A stretch of DNA of 64,000 nt, from contig NZ_JFJY01000002.1 in NCBI RefSeq assembly GCF_002115785.1, positions 496,001 to 560,000 on the forward strand, written 5' to 3'. This document shows positions 44,601-53,362 of this stretch, piece by piece. Source of the DNA: Thalassospira sp. MCCC 1A03138 (GTDB taxonomy: Bacteria > Pseudomonadota > Alphaproteobacteria > Rhodospirillales > Thalassospiraceae). The notes below the pieces were generated by a model. The model was not told where the DNA came from and searched no databases. It worked only from the letters and a program-made list of their open reading frames with translations. Within the stretch, counting starts at the first letter, position 1; each line of letters begins with the position of its first letter. The translations under genes were made by a program, and so were the position numbers.

Positions 44601-45422
44601 CGTGCGGTGGCCGAACAGGCGGACGAAGCGCCGGACATGAACCCGATTGCATTTCGGGTGGCAGCGGAAACCGCAAAGCTGTGTGACGCCGGGGCAAATC
44701 CCGAGCAGGCACGGAAACAGGCGGCATTTCGCGTATTCGGCGCAAAACCTGGCGCCTATGGCGCGGGGTTGCAGGCGATGATCGACGAAGAACTTTGGGA
44801 AGACGAGGCCGATCTGGCGGATGCCTATCTGGCGTGGGGCAGTTATGCCTATGGCAACGGGGCAGAAGGCGAAGCGGCGCGTGATCTGTTTGAAACGCGG
44901 CTGTCGCGGGTGGACGCGATTGTTCATAATCAGGACAATCGCGAACATGATTTGCTGGATTCCGATGACTATTATCAGTTCGAAGGCGGAATGACATCGG
45001 CGGTCCGGCATCTGTCCGGCAGGCAGCCGACGGTCTATCACAGTGATCATTCCCGTCCGGAAAGCCCGAAAATCCGAACTTTGGAAGAAGAAATTGCCCG
45101 TGTTGTCCGGGCCCGCGTGGTTAATCCGAAATGGATCAAAGGCGTGATGCGCCATGGGTATAAGGGCGCATTTGAGATGGCGGCGACGGTGGATTACCTG
45201 TTTGCCTTTGCCGCGACGGCGCGGTGTGTCGCCGATCATCATTTTGATCTGGTTTATGATGCGTATCTTGGCGATACGGATGTGCGTGAATTCATCAGGG
45301 ATCACAATCCCGATGCGTTTTGCGATATTCGCAACCGCCTTCGCGAGGCGATTGACCGTGGTCTTTGGCAGCCGCGCCGGAATTCCGTATCAGTCGATCT
45401 GATGGGGAATGGCACGGCATAA
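41655..45422 (+). CDS. cobN: Cobaltochelatase large subunit CobN
   Basis: Large metal-chelating subunit for late Co2+ insertion into hydrogenobyrinic acid a,c-diamide, ATP-dependent with CobS and CobT. 1,255 residues, normal family length; family stretches are [30 protein letters not shown] (partly) near residue 540 and the C-terminal ANPKWI-like [18 protein letters not shown] near 1155. The chelatase partners CobS/CobT are not in the window. Bases 42115-42365 are clearly more AT-rich than the rest of the gene. GAAACGGAAG precedes the ATG. Confidence 0.96.
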   Translation: [1255 protein letters not shown]

Positions 45423-45528
45423 CCGGGCCTTGGCCGTCATCGTGAATCACGAGAATTTTACCGTTGAAATGAATAGTCGGAACAAACCGGGGAGTTGAAA
45501 CGTTTCGATTTCGCACCATATCTCTTTT

Positions 45529-45551
45529 AACCAAGTGTTAATCAATTGGTT
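45529..45551. repeat. Inverted repeat AACCAA-N11-TTGGTT
   Basis: Perfect 6-bp arms in the 200-bp gap between cobN and the unknown gene at 45622; candidate operator. A short palindrome TCGTGAATCACGA lies at 45440-45452 just after cobN. Confidence 0.35.
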
Positions 45552-45621
45552 GAGGGACGGGGCACACCTATCGAGCCGATAACCGCAAAAGACGGATCGG
45601 CAATAGAGTTAGGAGGCCACT

Positions 45622-46308
45622 ATGGAAAGAACGAAACACGTTCGTTTGCCTGACTATCTGCAGACCCCTCTGCCGGTTCATGTCGGACATGCAGACATTG
45701 TCGATTTCCTGCTTGCTGATGCCGACCTTCCTGACTGGTTACGCGCCGATTTGCACGGTCAGGGTCATGACCGCCCGGCCCGCGGTGCGATCCGTTCGGT
45801 TCTTGACCTGCGTGAACGGTTTAACGGTGTTCATGCACCGGTCAGTATCGAAGAATTTCGTGATGGCTTGGACGAACTGGCGCGCCATCTGCCGGGACCA
45901 GATCAAACAGCCATCGAAATCGATGCCAAGGTGCGGATTTACTGGCGTTATCTTCAAGGTGTCGAGCGTCAGATCTGGCGGGCAACCATTTCAAGGGCCC
46001 ATGTGGCGTTAAATCATTTTCCCGTGGTTCGCGAATTGAAATTACTGATTGCGGATGTTGTTACGACACGCAACTGGCTTGAGCGTCGGCTTGAAGTGAT
46101 CGAAAAAAGTTTCCAGAAACCGGTTCATGCCCCGAATGATGCTGTGCGCAAGGCATTGCTTCGCCTGCGTCAGATGTCACCGGGTGACCGTTTGCAATTG
46201 TTCAACAAGGCACGGATGCGCCGCCCCGAATTGCGTAATACCGACATGCGCGAACCTGATAAATGGGCCGATCTGGTGACGGGCGATCTTGGATTGTCAT
46301 CAGGTTGA
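45622..46308 (+). CDS. Hypothetical protein in the cob region
   Basis: Protein of 228 residues that I do not recognise. It begins after a strong GGAGG site. No signal peptide or membrane segment; helix-rich, with charged residues spread evenly and one Trp-rich patch IYWRYLQGVERQIWRA near residue 112. Two positions read as amphipathic helices about 150-185. It has its own upstream gap of 200 bp and a terminator after it, so it is probably a single-gene unit rather than part of the cob operon. Function unknown. Confidence 0.7.
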   Translation: MERTKHVRLPDYLQTPLPVHVGHADIVDFLLADADLPDWLRADLHGQGHDRPARGAIRSVLDLRERFNGVHAPVSIEEFRDGLDELARHLPGPDQTAIEIDAKVRIYWRYLQGVERQIWRATISRAHVALNHFPVVRELKLLIADVVTTRNWLERRLEVIEKSFQKPVHAPNDAVRKALLRLRQMSPGDRLQLFNKARMRRPELRNTDMREPDKWADLVTGDLGLSSG

Positions 46309-46379
46309 AGTCGTAACAGACATGTCAGTGAACCGAACCCGGTGGGGTTCCGGGGGACCGCACCCGTTACGGGTGCAAG

Positions 46380-46411
46380 AGCGCGGCTGGAAACGGCCGC
46401 GCTTTCTTTTT
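46380..46411 (+). terminator. Intrinsic terminator after the hypothetical gene
   Basis: Stem AGCGCGGC / GCCGCGCT with an eight-base loop, then TTCTTTTT. A second small hairpin GCACCC/GGGTGC lies just before it. Confidence 0.85.
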
Positions 46412-46475
46412 GGGTGGTTGTCTATAGCCTGTCAGACGGGCAAACTCGCAAGATTGATTGTCCGGGGGTATATGG

Positions 46476-47273
46476 ATGCGCGCGTTTTTTGCCGTTGCAG
46501 CTTTGGTTTTGCAATTTGGTGCGGGGAGCGGCATTGCGGCGGCGGATGACTGGCCAAAGGTCCCGAACGGGCCGTTGCATTGGCAGTTGCAGGGCGACAT
46601 TGATATCGGCGGCAGTATCCGCGTAACCGATAGCGATCTGTTTGAAACGACGACCAATCAGGTTCAGGAATGGCGCGAAGCCGGTATTTTCCCGATCTGC
46701 TACATCAATGTTGGCGCGGTCGAGGACTGGAACGACGATTATGCCGAATTCCCCAAAGACGTGATTGGCAACCCCTATTGGGGTTGGGAAGGCGAAAACT
46801 GGCTTGATATCAGCCGGTTCGAGCAATTCGCCCATATCATGGAGGCACGGTTTGACCTGTGTCGGGAAAAGGGTTTTCTGGGTGTCGAGCCGGATAATAT
46901 CGATGCTTACGAAGCGGATGGGTCGAATAAAAAAACCGGGTTTGACCTGACACGTTCCGATCAGCTTCGTTATGTCGGATGGCTGATTGAGCAGGCGCAT
47001 GCCCGCGGGCTTGCCATCGGGCAGAAGAATGCCGGCGAACTGGTTCCGGAACTGGTCGGCCGGATGGATTTTGCCCTGCTTGAATCATCATTTCGGTTTG
47101 GTTTCATGGATGCGTTTTTACCTTATGCAAAGATGAAAAAGCCGGTTTTTGCGGTCGAATATATCGAAGAAGGGACCGATCCAGACCGGTTCTGCCCGGA
47201 AGCCCGAAAATACGGTTTTCAGGGTGTCGTCGCGCATCTTGAACTGGATCAGAAACCCGAAAACTGTCCTTGA
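46476..47273 (+). CDS. GH114-like (endo alpha-1,4 polygalactosaminidase family, TM1410-like) secreted protein
   Basis: Secreted protein of 265 residues with a signal peptide cut after IAAA. The TIM-barrel family hallmarks are LHWQLQGDID near residue 35, ICYINVGAVEDW near 72, WLDISR near 110 and GVEPDNIDAYE near 134 with acidic residues at the expected active site, then GLAIGQKNAGEL near 180. Family enzymes cut galactosaminoglycans; the substrate here is unknown. ATG at 46476 has GGGGG seven bases upstream. It is 53 nt before cobO. Confidence 0.8.
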   Translation: MRAFFAVAALVLQFGAGSGIAAADDWPKVPNGPLHWQLQGDIDIGGSIRVTDSDLFETTTNQVQEWREAGIFPICYINVGAVEDWNDDYAEFPKDVIGNPYWGWEGENWLDISRFEQFAHIMEARFDLCREKGFLGVEPDNIDAYEADGSNKKTGFDLTRSDQLRYVGWLIEQAHARGLAIGQKNAGELVPELVGRMDFALLESSFRFGFMDAFLPYAKMKKPVFAVEYIEEGTDPDRFCPEARKYGFQGVVAHLELDQKPENCP

Positions 47274-47326
47274 TCGGGGGCGCGCTTCACCGCATTGTTC
47301 CGATAGAAATACAAAGGGATGAAGCA

Positions 47327-47953
47327 ATGACCGACAACAACACGCCTGATACCGACCTGAATGCCCGCCATGATGAAAAAATGAAGAAGATCAAGGCCGC
47401 GCGCGACAAGATGATGGCGCAGAAGATCGACAAAAAGGGCCTGATCATCGTTCATACAGGCAAGGGCAAAGGCAAGTCATCATCGGCATTTGGCATGGCG
47501 ATGCGGTGTGTCGGACATGACATGAAAGTCGGCGTTGTGCAGTTCATCAAAGGTGGTTGGGAAACCGGCGAGGCAAAGCTTTTGAAGAAGTTTCCCGATC
47601 TTTGCGAATTTCACGCCATGGGCGCGGGCTTTACCTGGGAAACACAGAACCGGGCGCAGGATGTTGCACTGGCGCGTGAAGCCTGGAACAAGGCGCTTGA
47701 GATGATGCGCGACCCAAGCTTTGCCATGGTGATCCTTGACGAGATCAACATCGTTCTGCGCTATGATTTCCTGCCGCTTGATGATGTTCTGGCAGCGTTG
47801 GCGGATAAACTGCCCGACCAGCACGTTGTCCTGACCGGCCGAAATGCGCCCGATACCCTGATCGAGGCGGCGGACCTTGTGACCGAGATGACCATGATCA
47901 AACATCCGTTCCGCGAACAGGGTATTAAGGCACAGATCGGTGTCGAGTTCTGA
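47327..47953 (+). CDS. cobO: Cob(I)yrinic acid a,c-diamide adenosyltransferase
   Basis: CobA/BtuR-type ATP:corrinoid adenosyltransferase of 208 residues that forms the Co-C bond. P-loop HTGKGKGKSSSAFG near residue 42, VVQFIKGGWETGE near 73 and MVILDEINIVLRYDFL near 128, followed by LTGRNAP. The first 35 residues are a lysine-rich extension as usual. ATG at 47327 follows AAAGGGATG. Probably in operon with cobQ. Confidence 0.95.
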   Translation: MTDNNTPDTDLNARHDEKMKKIKAARDKMMAQKIDKKGLIIVHTGKGKGKSSSAFGMAMRCVGHDMKVGVVQFIKGGWETGEAKLLKKFPDLCEFHAMGAGFTWETQNRAQDVALAREAWNKALEMMRDPSFAMVILDEINIVLRYDFLPLDDVLAALADKLPDQHVVLTGRNAPDTLIEAADLVTEMTMIKHPFREQGIKAQIGVEF

Positions 47954-48001
47954 TCTGCCGTTTCGGTGGATAGCCAGATACAGGAAGGTTTTGAAACCGG
48001 A

Positions 48002-49516
48002 ATGAGTGCGCGCCCTGTTCCTGCTTTGATGTTGCAAGGTACCGGTTCGGATGTGGGTAAATCCTTGCTGGTGGCCGGGTTATGCCGTGCATTTGCGCGG
48101 CGCGGGCTTCGGGTGCGTCCGTTCAAGCCGCAAAACATGTCCAACAATGCGGCCGTGACCGATGATGGCGGTGAAATTGGCCGGGCACAGGCGTTGCAGG
48201 CACGAGCTTGCGGGGTGCCCACATCGGTCCACATGAACCCGGTTCTGCTGAAACCGCAAAGTGACATCGGCGCACAGGTCGTGGTGCAGGGCAAGGTCCT
48301 GACCAGTGCGAAGGCGCGGGATTATTACCGGCTGAAACGCGATTTGCTGCCGCGTGTGACTGAAAGCTTCGATCTGGTGGCACAGGACGCCGATCTTGTG
48401 CTTGTCGAAGGTGCAGGGTCACCGGCTGAGGTTAATCTGCGCGCGGCTGATATTGCCAATATGGGCTTTGCCGAGGCGGCAAAAATCCCGGTGGTGCTGG
48501 TGGGGGACATTGATAGAGGTGGGGTAATCGCATCGATTGTCGGCACGCATGCCCTGCTGTCCGAAGGGGACCGTCACTGGCTGCGTGGCTATATCATCAA
48601 CAAGTTTCGCGGTGATGTCTCGCTGTTCGAGTCTGCCTTGCAGATCATCCGCGATCATACGGGGCTTGAAAGTTACGGTATCGCAACATATTGGCATGGG
48701 GCCAATCGCCTGCCTGCCGAGGATGGTGTCGCGCTTGAAAAAGCCGGACGTTATGTGCGGACCGGTAAGGGTGGAAAACTGATTAGGATTGCAGTGCCGC
48801 ATCTGCCGCGGATTGCGAATTTTGATGACCTTGATCCGCTGGCGACCGAGCCGGATGTCGAACTTCTGATCATTAAACCGGGCGAGGTTATTCCTGCCGA
48901 TATCGACCTTGTGCTTTTGCCCGGTAGCAAATCGACCACATCCGACCTTCGTTTCCTCAAAGAACAGGGTTGGGATATCGACATTCTGGCGCATTACCGC
49001 CGGGGCGGTCACGTGATTGGCATTTGCGGCGGGTATCAGATGCTGGGACGCATGGTCCATGATCCCGAAGGGATCGACGGTGCGGCGGGATCAGAAGCCG
49101 GGCTTGGATTGCTTGACGTTGAAACCGTGATGGGCGGTGACAAGACGCTGCGTCAAACCGCCGGGCTGGCGGAACTTGGCGGGGGTGAGGCCAATATTCC
49201 GGTCAGTGGCTATGAAATCCATATGGGCGAGACAGCCGGGCCGGATCGCGACCGAAGCTGGCTTTGTCTTGAAGGTGGGATTGCGGATGGCGCGCAAAGT
49301 GTGAACGGTCGTGTTGCAGGCTGCTATTTGCATGGTCTGTTTGGCAGTGATGCGTTCCGGTCGGCCTATCTGGCGGGGCTCGCCGGGCGGTTGCGTGATG
49401 GCAGTACCGATTTCGAGGCCGGGATTGAAGCAGCGCTCGATGAACTGGCCGATCATGTCGAAGCGTGTCTTGATCTTGCCGGGCTTTTGGCGTTGGCGCG
49501 AAGCCGGTCGGATTGA
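48002..49516 (+). CDS. cobQ: Cobyric acid synthase (glutamine-hydrolysing)
   Basis: Amidates four side chains of adenosyl-cobyrinic acid a,c-diamide using glutamine and ATP. 504 residues: N-terminal dethiobiotin-synthetase-like domain with [20 protein letters not shown] near residue 11, and C-terminal class I-like amidotransferase with the catalytic cysteine in [12 protein letters not shown] near residue 342 and histidine in GCYLHGLFG near 440. ATG at 48002 is chosen over GTG 47966. It lies 48 nt after cobO. Confidence 0.95.
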   Translation: MSARPVPALMLQGTGSDVGKSLLVAGLCRAFARRGLRVRPFKPQNMSNNAAVTDDGGEIGRAQALQARACGVPTSVHMNPVLLKPQSDIGAQVVVQGKVLTSAKARDYYRLKRDLLPRVTESFDLVAQDADLVLVEGAGSPAEVNLRAADIANMGFAEAAKIPVVLVGDIDRGGVIASIVGTHALLSEGDRHWLRGYIINKFRGDVSLFESALQIIRDHTGLESYGIATYWHGANRLPAEDGVALEKAGRYVRTGKGGKLIRIAVPHLPRIANFDDLDPLATEPDVELLIIKPGEVIPADIDLVLLPGSKSTTSDLRFLKEQGWDIDILAHYRRGGHVIGICGGYQMLGRMVHDPEGIDGAAGSEAGLGLLDVETVMGGDKTLRQTAGLAELGGGEANIPVSGYEIHMGETAGPDRDRSWLCLEGGIADGAQSVNGRVAGCYLHGLFGSDAFRSAYLAGLAGRLRDGSTDFEAGIEAALDELADHVEACLDLAGLLALARSRSD

Positions 49517-49708
49517 ACGGATGACAAAAAGCGCAAGATTGGTGCTGTTTGGCGCGACAAAGCCTTTACATTGGCGCATTTGCGTGGTTTGAGAGAATTT
49601 GAAATTCCGGTCCTGTAATGAATGGCGCACAGACGCCATATGGTATGAAACCGCCATATGCGGCCCGGTTTGCAAAACATTCATCCTTGGTTGGGTATCT
49701 TCAATTCC

Positions 49709-50380
49709 ATGCGTCAATTACATCATTTCTGGCTGTCACCGTTTTCGCGCAAAGTGCGCCTGGTTCTGGCCGAGAAGAAGCTTGAATTTGAGCTTAAGGC
49801 AGAACCAGTCTGGGAGCGGCGCGATGTGTTTCTGTCGCTGAACCCGGCGGGAGAAGTGCCGGTTCTGGAGGAAGAAGATGGCACGGTTCTATGCGATTCA
49901 ACCGTGATCTGCGAATATCTGGATGAAGTTTATATCGACACCCCTCTTTTGGGGGCGGATGCCAAGGAACGTGCGGAAATCCGCCGCCTTGTCGCGTGGT
50001 TCGACGGCAAGTTCAACCGCGAGGTTACAGACCATCTGCTCGGCGAGAAGTTGTTGAAACGATTCTTTTCGACCGGGACGCCGGATACCAAAATCCTGCG
50101 CGCCGGGCGGACCAATGCGGCCTATCATCTGGATTATATCGGCTGGCTGTTTGAACGCCGGAACTGGCTGGCGGGGGAACATCTGACCATGGCCGATATT
50201 GCTGCTGCGGCACAGATTTCTGTCATTGATTATATGGGTGACATCAACTGGTCCAAACATCCGCGTGCCAAGGATTGGTATATGCGGATCAAAAGCCGAC
50301 CTGCGATGCGCGATATTCTCGCGGACCGGCAGGCAAGCTTCCCACCATCCCCGCATTATGCCGATCTGGATTTTGAATGA
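49709..50380 (+). CDS. Glutathione S-transferase family protein
   Basis: Cytosolic GST fold, 223 residues. N-terminal thioredoxin-like domain HHFWLSPFSRKVRLVLAEK with NPAGEVPVLEEEDG and DSTVICEYLDE (glutathione-binding region), then an all-helical C-terminal domain with LTMADIAAAAQISV near residue 168. Electrophile target unknown. Stop overlaps the methyltransferase start by four bases. The gap 49517-49708 holds two copies of CGCCATATG (49633 and 49651). Confidence 0.85.
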   Translation: MRQLHHFWLSPFSRKVRLVLAEKKLEFELKAEPVWERRDVFLSLNPAGEVPVLEEEDGTVLCDSTVICEYLDEVYIDTPLLGADAKERAEIRRLVAWFDGKFNREVTDHLLGEKLLKRFFSTGTPDTKILRAGRTNAAYHLDYIGWLFERRNWLAGEHLTMADIAAAAQISVIDYMGDINWSKHPRAKDWYMRIKSRPAMRDILADRQASFPPSPHYADLDFE

Positions 50381-51183
50381 CGGGTTCCTCGAAGGTCGAC
50401 AGCTTTTATCCACAAGGTGGCCTTAACGCCGCCAGCTATGACTTTCGTGCCGAGCTTGATCGCAAATTATTCGAAGATCCGATCCCGTTTTATCGTGATA
50501 TTGCCGTCAAAACCGGTGGCCCGGTTCTTGAACTGGGCTGCGGGACCGGCCGGATTGCCGCCGCCATTCGTGAGGCCGGTGTTGCGGTTGAAGGGCTTGA
50601 TCTTTCTGACGCGATGCTGGCACAGGCGCGCGCGAAATATCCCGACATGGTCTGGCATAAGGGCGATATGTGTGAATTTGATCTGGGGCGGCAATTTGCC
50701 CTGATCATTATTCCGTTTCGCGGATTTCAGGAAATCACCGATGGCGAGGATCAGAAAAGCTGTCTGATGACGGCCTCGGATCATTTACTGCCTGGCGGGA
50801 TGCTGGTTCTTGATCTGATTGATCCCGACCTTCGGTATTGCCTTCCGGAAGGTGATCCGGAAAGTGTTGAACTGCCGCTGTTTCCGATGCCAGAAGGTTT
50901 TGGAGCACAAGATAGCAGGTTGCGGATCACGGCGATGGAACGAACCAGCGACCCCCTGACCCAGCGGTTTGAAGAACATTGGCGGTTCGAGGAAATTGAT
51001 CCGTCGGACAACGTTCTGCGATGCGAGGATTGCTGGCATCACATGCGATGGGTTCATCGTAGTGAAATGCGCCTGATGTTAGAGATTTCAGGTTTCATTT
51101 TGGTGTCGGAATTTTCGGATTTCAAAGGCAGCCCGCCGCGATATGCAGCCAATCAGGTCTGGATGGCAAAACGACCGGACTGA
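50377..51183 (+). CDS. Class I SAM-dependent methyltransferase
   Basis: Methyltransferase of 268 residues. SAM motif VLELGCGTGRIAAAIREAG near residue 49, VEGLDLSDAMLAQAR near 70, and LPGGMLVLDLIDPD near 138; C-terminal half has the mixed sheet common to small-molecule methyltransferases. Substrate unknown. Coupled to the GST gene by a four-base overlap, suggesting detoxification or a shared small-molecule pathway (inference). Confidence 0.82.
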   Translation: MTGSSKVDSFYPQGGLNAASYDFRAELDRKLFEDPIPFYRDIAVKTGGPVLELGCGTGRIAAAIREAGVAVEGLDLSDAMLAQARAKYPDMVWHKGDMCEFDLGRQFALIIIPFRGFQEITDGEDQKSCLMTASDHLLPGGMLVLDLIDPDLRYCLPEGDPESVELPLFPMPEGFGAQDSRLRITAMERTSDPLTQRFEEHWRFEEIDPSDNVLRCEDCWHHMRWVHRSEMRLMLEISGFILVSEFSDFKGSPPRYAANQVWMAKRPD

Positions 51184-51200
51184 TGCCCGGTCGTTTTGCC
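51165..51200. terminator. Bidirectional intrinsic terminator
   Basis: Perfect 14-bp stem GGCAAAACGACCGG / CCGGTCGTTTTGCC with an eight-base loop holding the methyltransferase stop codon. T/A runs on both sides serve the methyltransferase (plus) and the PstS-like gene (minus). Confidence 0.8.
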
Positions 51201-51217
51201 AATTCATTTGTGCGCGC

Positions 51218-52249
51218 TCAGTTCCCGACGAATTTCTTTGCCCCGGCAATGGCGTCTGCACGTTCATCATCGGGCAGCGGGACCAAGCCATTTTCGGCAA
51301 GCAGGCCCTCCTCGCCAATCACCGTGTCCGAGGTATAGGTCGAAATGAACGAGCCAAGCGTTCTGACCAGTTGCTGGTGATCATCCTTAACATACAGGTA
51401 AAGGGCGCGCGATCCAGGATAGCTTCCGTCAAGGATCGTATCGTAATCGGGGGCAACGCCATTGATCGATACACCCTGCATGGTGTCGCGATTGCGGTCC
51501 AGGTTGTTGAAACCCATAATGCCGTAAGACTTCGGGTCTTTCTCAAGTTTGCTGATGACCAGACGATCATTTTCACCGGCAGCGATATAGGCACCGTCTT
51601 CGCGGATGGTGCGGCATAGAAGGCGGAAGCTTTCGGGGTCGCTGGCTTCGAGGCTGGCGATGTCACTGAAAGTTGCGCATCCCTTATCCATGAGAAGCTG
51701 TCCCATAAGGTCGCGTGTACCCGATGTCGGCGGCGGACCATAGACGCGTATCGGAATATCCGGCAGGTCGGCATCGATATCGGACCATTTGACATTCGGA
51801 TTGGGAACGCTTGCACCCTGAACCGGGACAGTACGGGCCAGTGCCAGATAAAGCTGCCGTGCGGTCAATGACATGGTCGGTGCATTACGTCCTCCCATAA
51901 GCACGATGCCGTCGTAACCGATCTTGATTTCGCTGATATTGCGTACCGAATTGGCGGCACAGATGGCGGTTTCTGACCCGGTGATCTGGCGCGATGCATC
52001 AACAATATCGGGATATTCCGCACCGATCCCGCCGCAGAACAGTTTAAAACCGCCACCAGAACCGGTGCTTTCAACCACCGGGGCGGGTTCACCGGTGGTC
52101 TTGCCGAAATATTCGGCGACCTTGGTGGTCAGCGGAAAGATGGTCGAAGAACCGACAATTCTTATCTGGTCACGCGCTTGCGCAGTGTTTGCGGCAAGCA
52201 TCATGGATATGGACGCGGCGATGGCGGTCGTGGCAATCAAACGACGCAT
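51218..52249 (-). CDS. PstS-like phosphate ABC transporter substrate-binding protein
   Basis: Periplasmic phosphate-binding protein of 343 residues with a signal peptide ending at AQA. Phosphate-binding loops are IVGSSTIFPLTTKVAEYF near residue 30, ESTGSGGGFKLFCGGIG near 57 and SGTRDLMGQLL near 175. No pstC, pstA or pstB follows, so it may be a stand-alone sensor or partner of a system elsewhere. GGGGGA precedes the ATG at 52249. Shares a strand with the TPR gene upstream (72 nt gap). Confidence 0.85.
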   Translation of the reverse strand: MRRLIATTAIAASISMMLAANTAQARDQIRIVGSSTIFPLTTKVAEYFGKTTGEPAPVVESTGSGGGFKLFCGGIGAEYPDIVDASRQITGSETAICAANSVRNISEIKIGYDGIVLMGGRNAPTMSLTARQLYLALARTVPVQGASVPNPNVKWSDIDADLPDIPIRVYGPPPTSGTRDLMGQLLMDKGCATFSDIASLEASDPESFRLLCRTIREDGAYIAAGENDRLVISKLEKDPKSYGIMGFNNLDRNRDTMQGVSINGVAPDYDTILDGSYPGSRALYLYVKDDHQQLVRTLGSFISTYTSDTVIGEEGLLAENGLVPLPDDERADAIAGAKKFVGN

Positions 52250-52321
52250 GGGGTCCCCCGGCTGAAAATCTGGCGATATGGTCCCGAAACCAGTGGGCAC
52301 ATATCAAGTACGGATCAGAAC

Positions 52322-53134
52322 CTATTCCGATCCGGTTTGAACATCCATCTTTTCTATATTCGCTCTTGCCGCATCAGCGACAGGGGTTCCGTTTGAATTT
52401 TCTATGACAGCTAGATAATCCTGACGCGCAAGGTCATTGTCTTTGTTGATCCGGTGCAGGTTGGCACGTTCAAAAAGCGCCTGAATATTTTTGGGCGACA
52501 GTTCCAGCGCGCGTTGGATATCGGCCATGGCAAGGTCATAGGTTTCAAGCATACGCCATGCGGTGCCGCGATAAATCAGGGCTTCGACATTGTCCGGATC
52601 AAGATCAAGCGCGTTGTTAAGGTCATCGATTGAATCCCAATACTGACCGGCCATGCCAAGTACCATTGCCCTATCAACCCAAAGGGTCGGATCGTTTTTA
52701 ACAATGCCAAGTGCTCGAGACTGGTCGCGCCAGGCAAATTCCAGATTTCCCGCCATCATCCAGCTTTGTCCGGCCTGGGCCAAAAGCCCGGCGACAACCT
52801 GTTGGGGGGATGTGCTTTCATCGGCAAGTGCATCAAGGCGGGTTGCGGCTTCTTCGTATTTTTCAAGTGCAATCAGGGCGACCGCAACGCAATGTTTCGC
52901 CGGTTCACCGCCGCCCATATCGCGCCATGCGATGGCGCTTTCAAAACCGTCTTCGGGTTTCAGGCGGGCGAGTTTCAGGCAGTCCTGATATTGTTTGGCA
53001 TCCTCCGCGCTCATATCCGTGCCTTGCGCCAAGGCTTGCCTTTGCAGACCGAGCGAAACCAGAACCATGCCAAACAAAGTCATCGTAACAAGGGATGATG
53101 CGCGCAGGGTTTTGCGTGCAAGCAGTTCAGACAT
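52322..53134 (-). CDS. Secreted TPR-repeat protein
   Basis: Protein of 270 residues with a signal peptide (hydrophobic SLVTMTLFGMVLVSLGLQ, cut after ALAQ) and at least four TPR repeats between residues about 65 and 245, for example AGQYWDSIDDLNNALDLDPDN and YDLAMADIQRALELSPKN. A protein-interaction platform in the periplasm, partner unknown; the PstS-like gene downstream on the same strand is a candidate. AAAGG precedes the ATG at 53134. Confidence 0.85.
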   Translation of the reverse strand: MSELLARKTLRASSLVTMTLFGMVLVSLGLQRQALAQGTDMSAEDAKQYQDCLKLARLKPEDGFESAIAWRDMGGGEPAKHCVAVALIALEKYEEAATRLDALADESTSPQQVVAGLLAQAGQSWMMAGNLEFAWRDQSRALGIVKNDPTLWVDRAMVLGMAGQYWDSIDDLNNALDLDPDNVEALIYRGTAWRMLETYDLAMADIQRALELSPKNIQALFERANLHRINKDNDLARQDYLAVIENSNGTPVADAARANIEKMDVQTGSE

Positions 53135-53362
53135 GATTGGCCTTTCAGTTTGGCGTTGGTTGCAAGGCGGATCGATAATGATCAGCATATGCGGATGTTA
53201 TCAATTCTGACCAGAAGCCGTTTATAAGGGCCGCATTCCAAATCATGAAAGCGGCAAGAAAATGATTGTGATTTCAAAGTTTCCGAAAACCGACCGGAAA
53301 GCTTTTGTCATGGGCGCTCGGGGTCGATAGTGTTCCACACACAAAGATAATCGCCCCGGCAT

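Noticed and set aside
44307..45305. 332-residue open frame antisense to cobN
   Set aside because: Shadow frame with no start context or motif; the sense strand is well-supported CobN.
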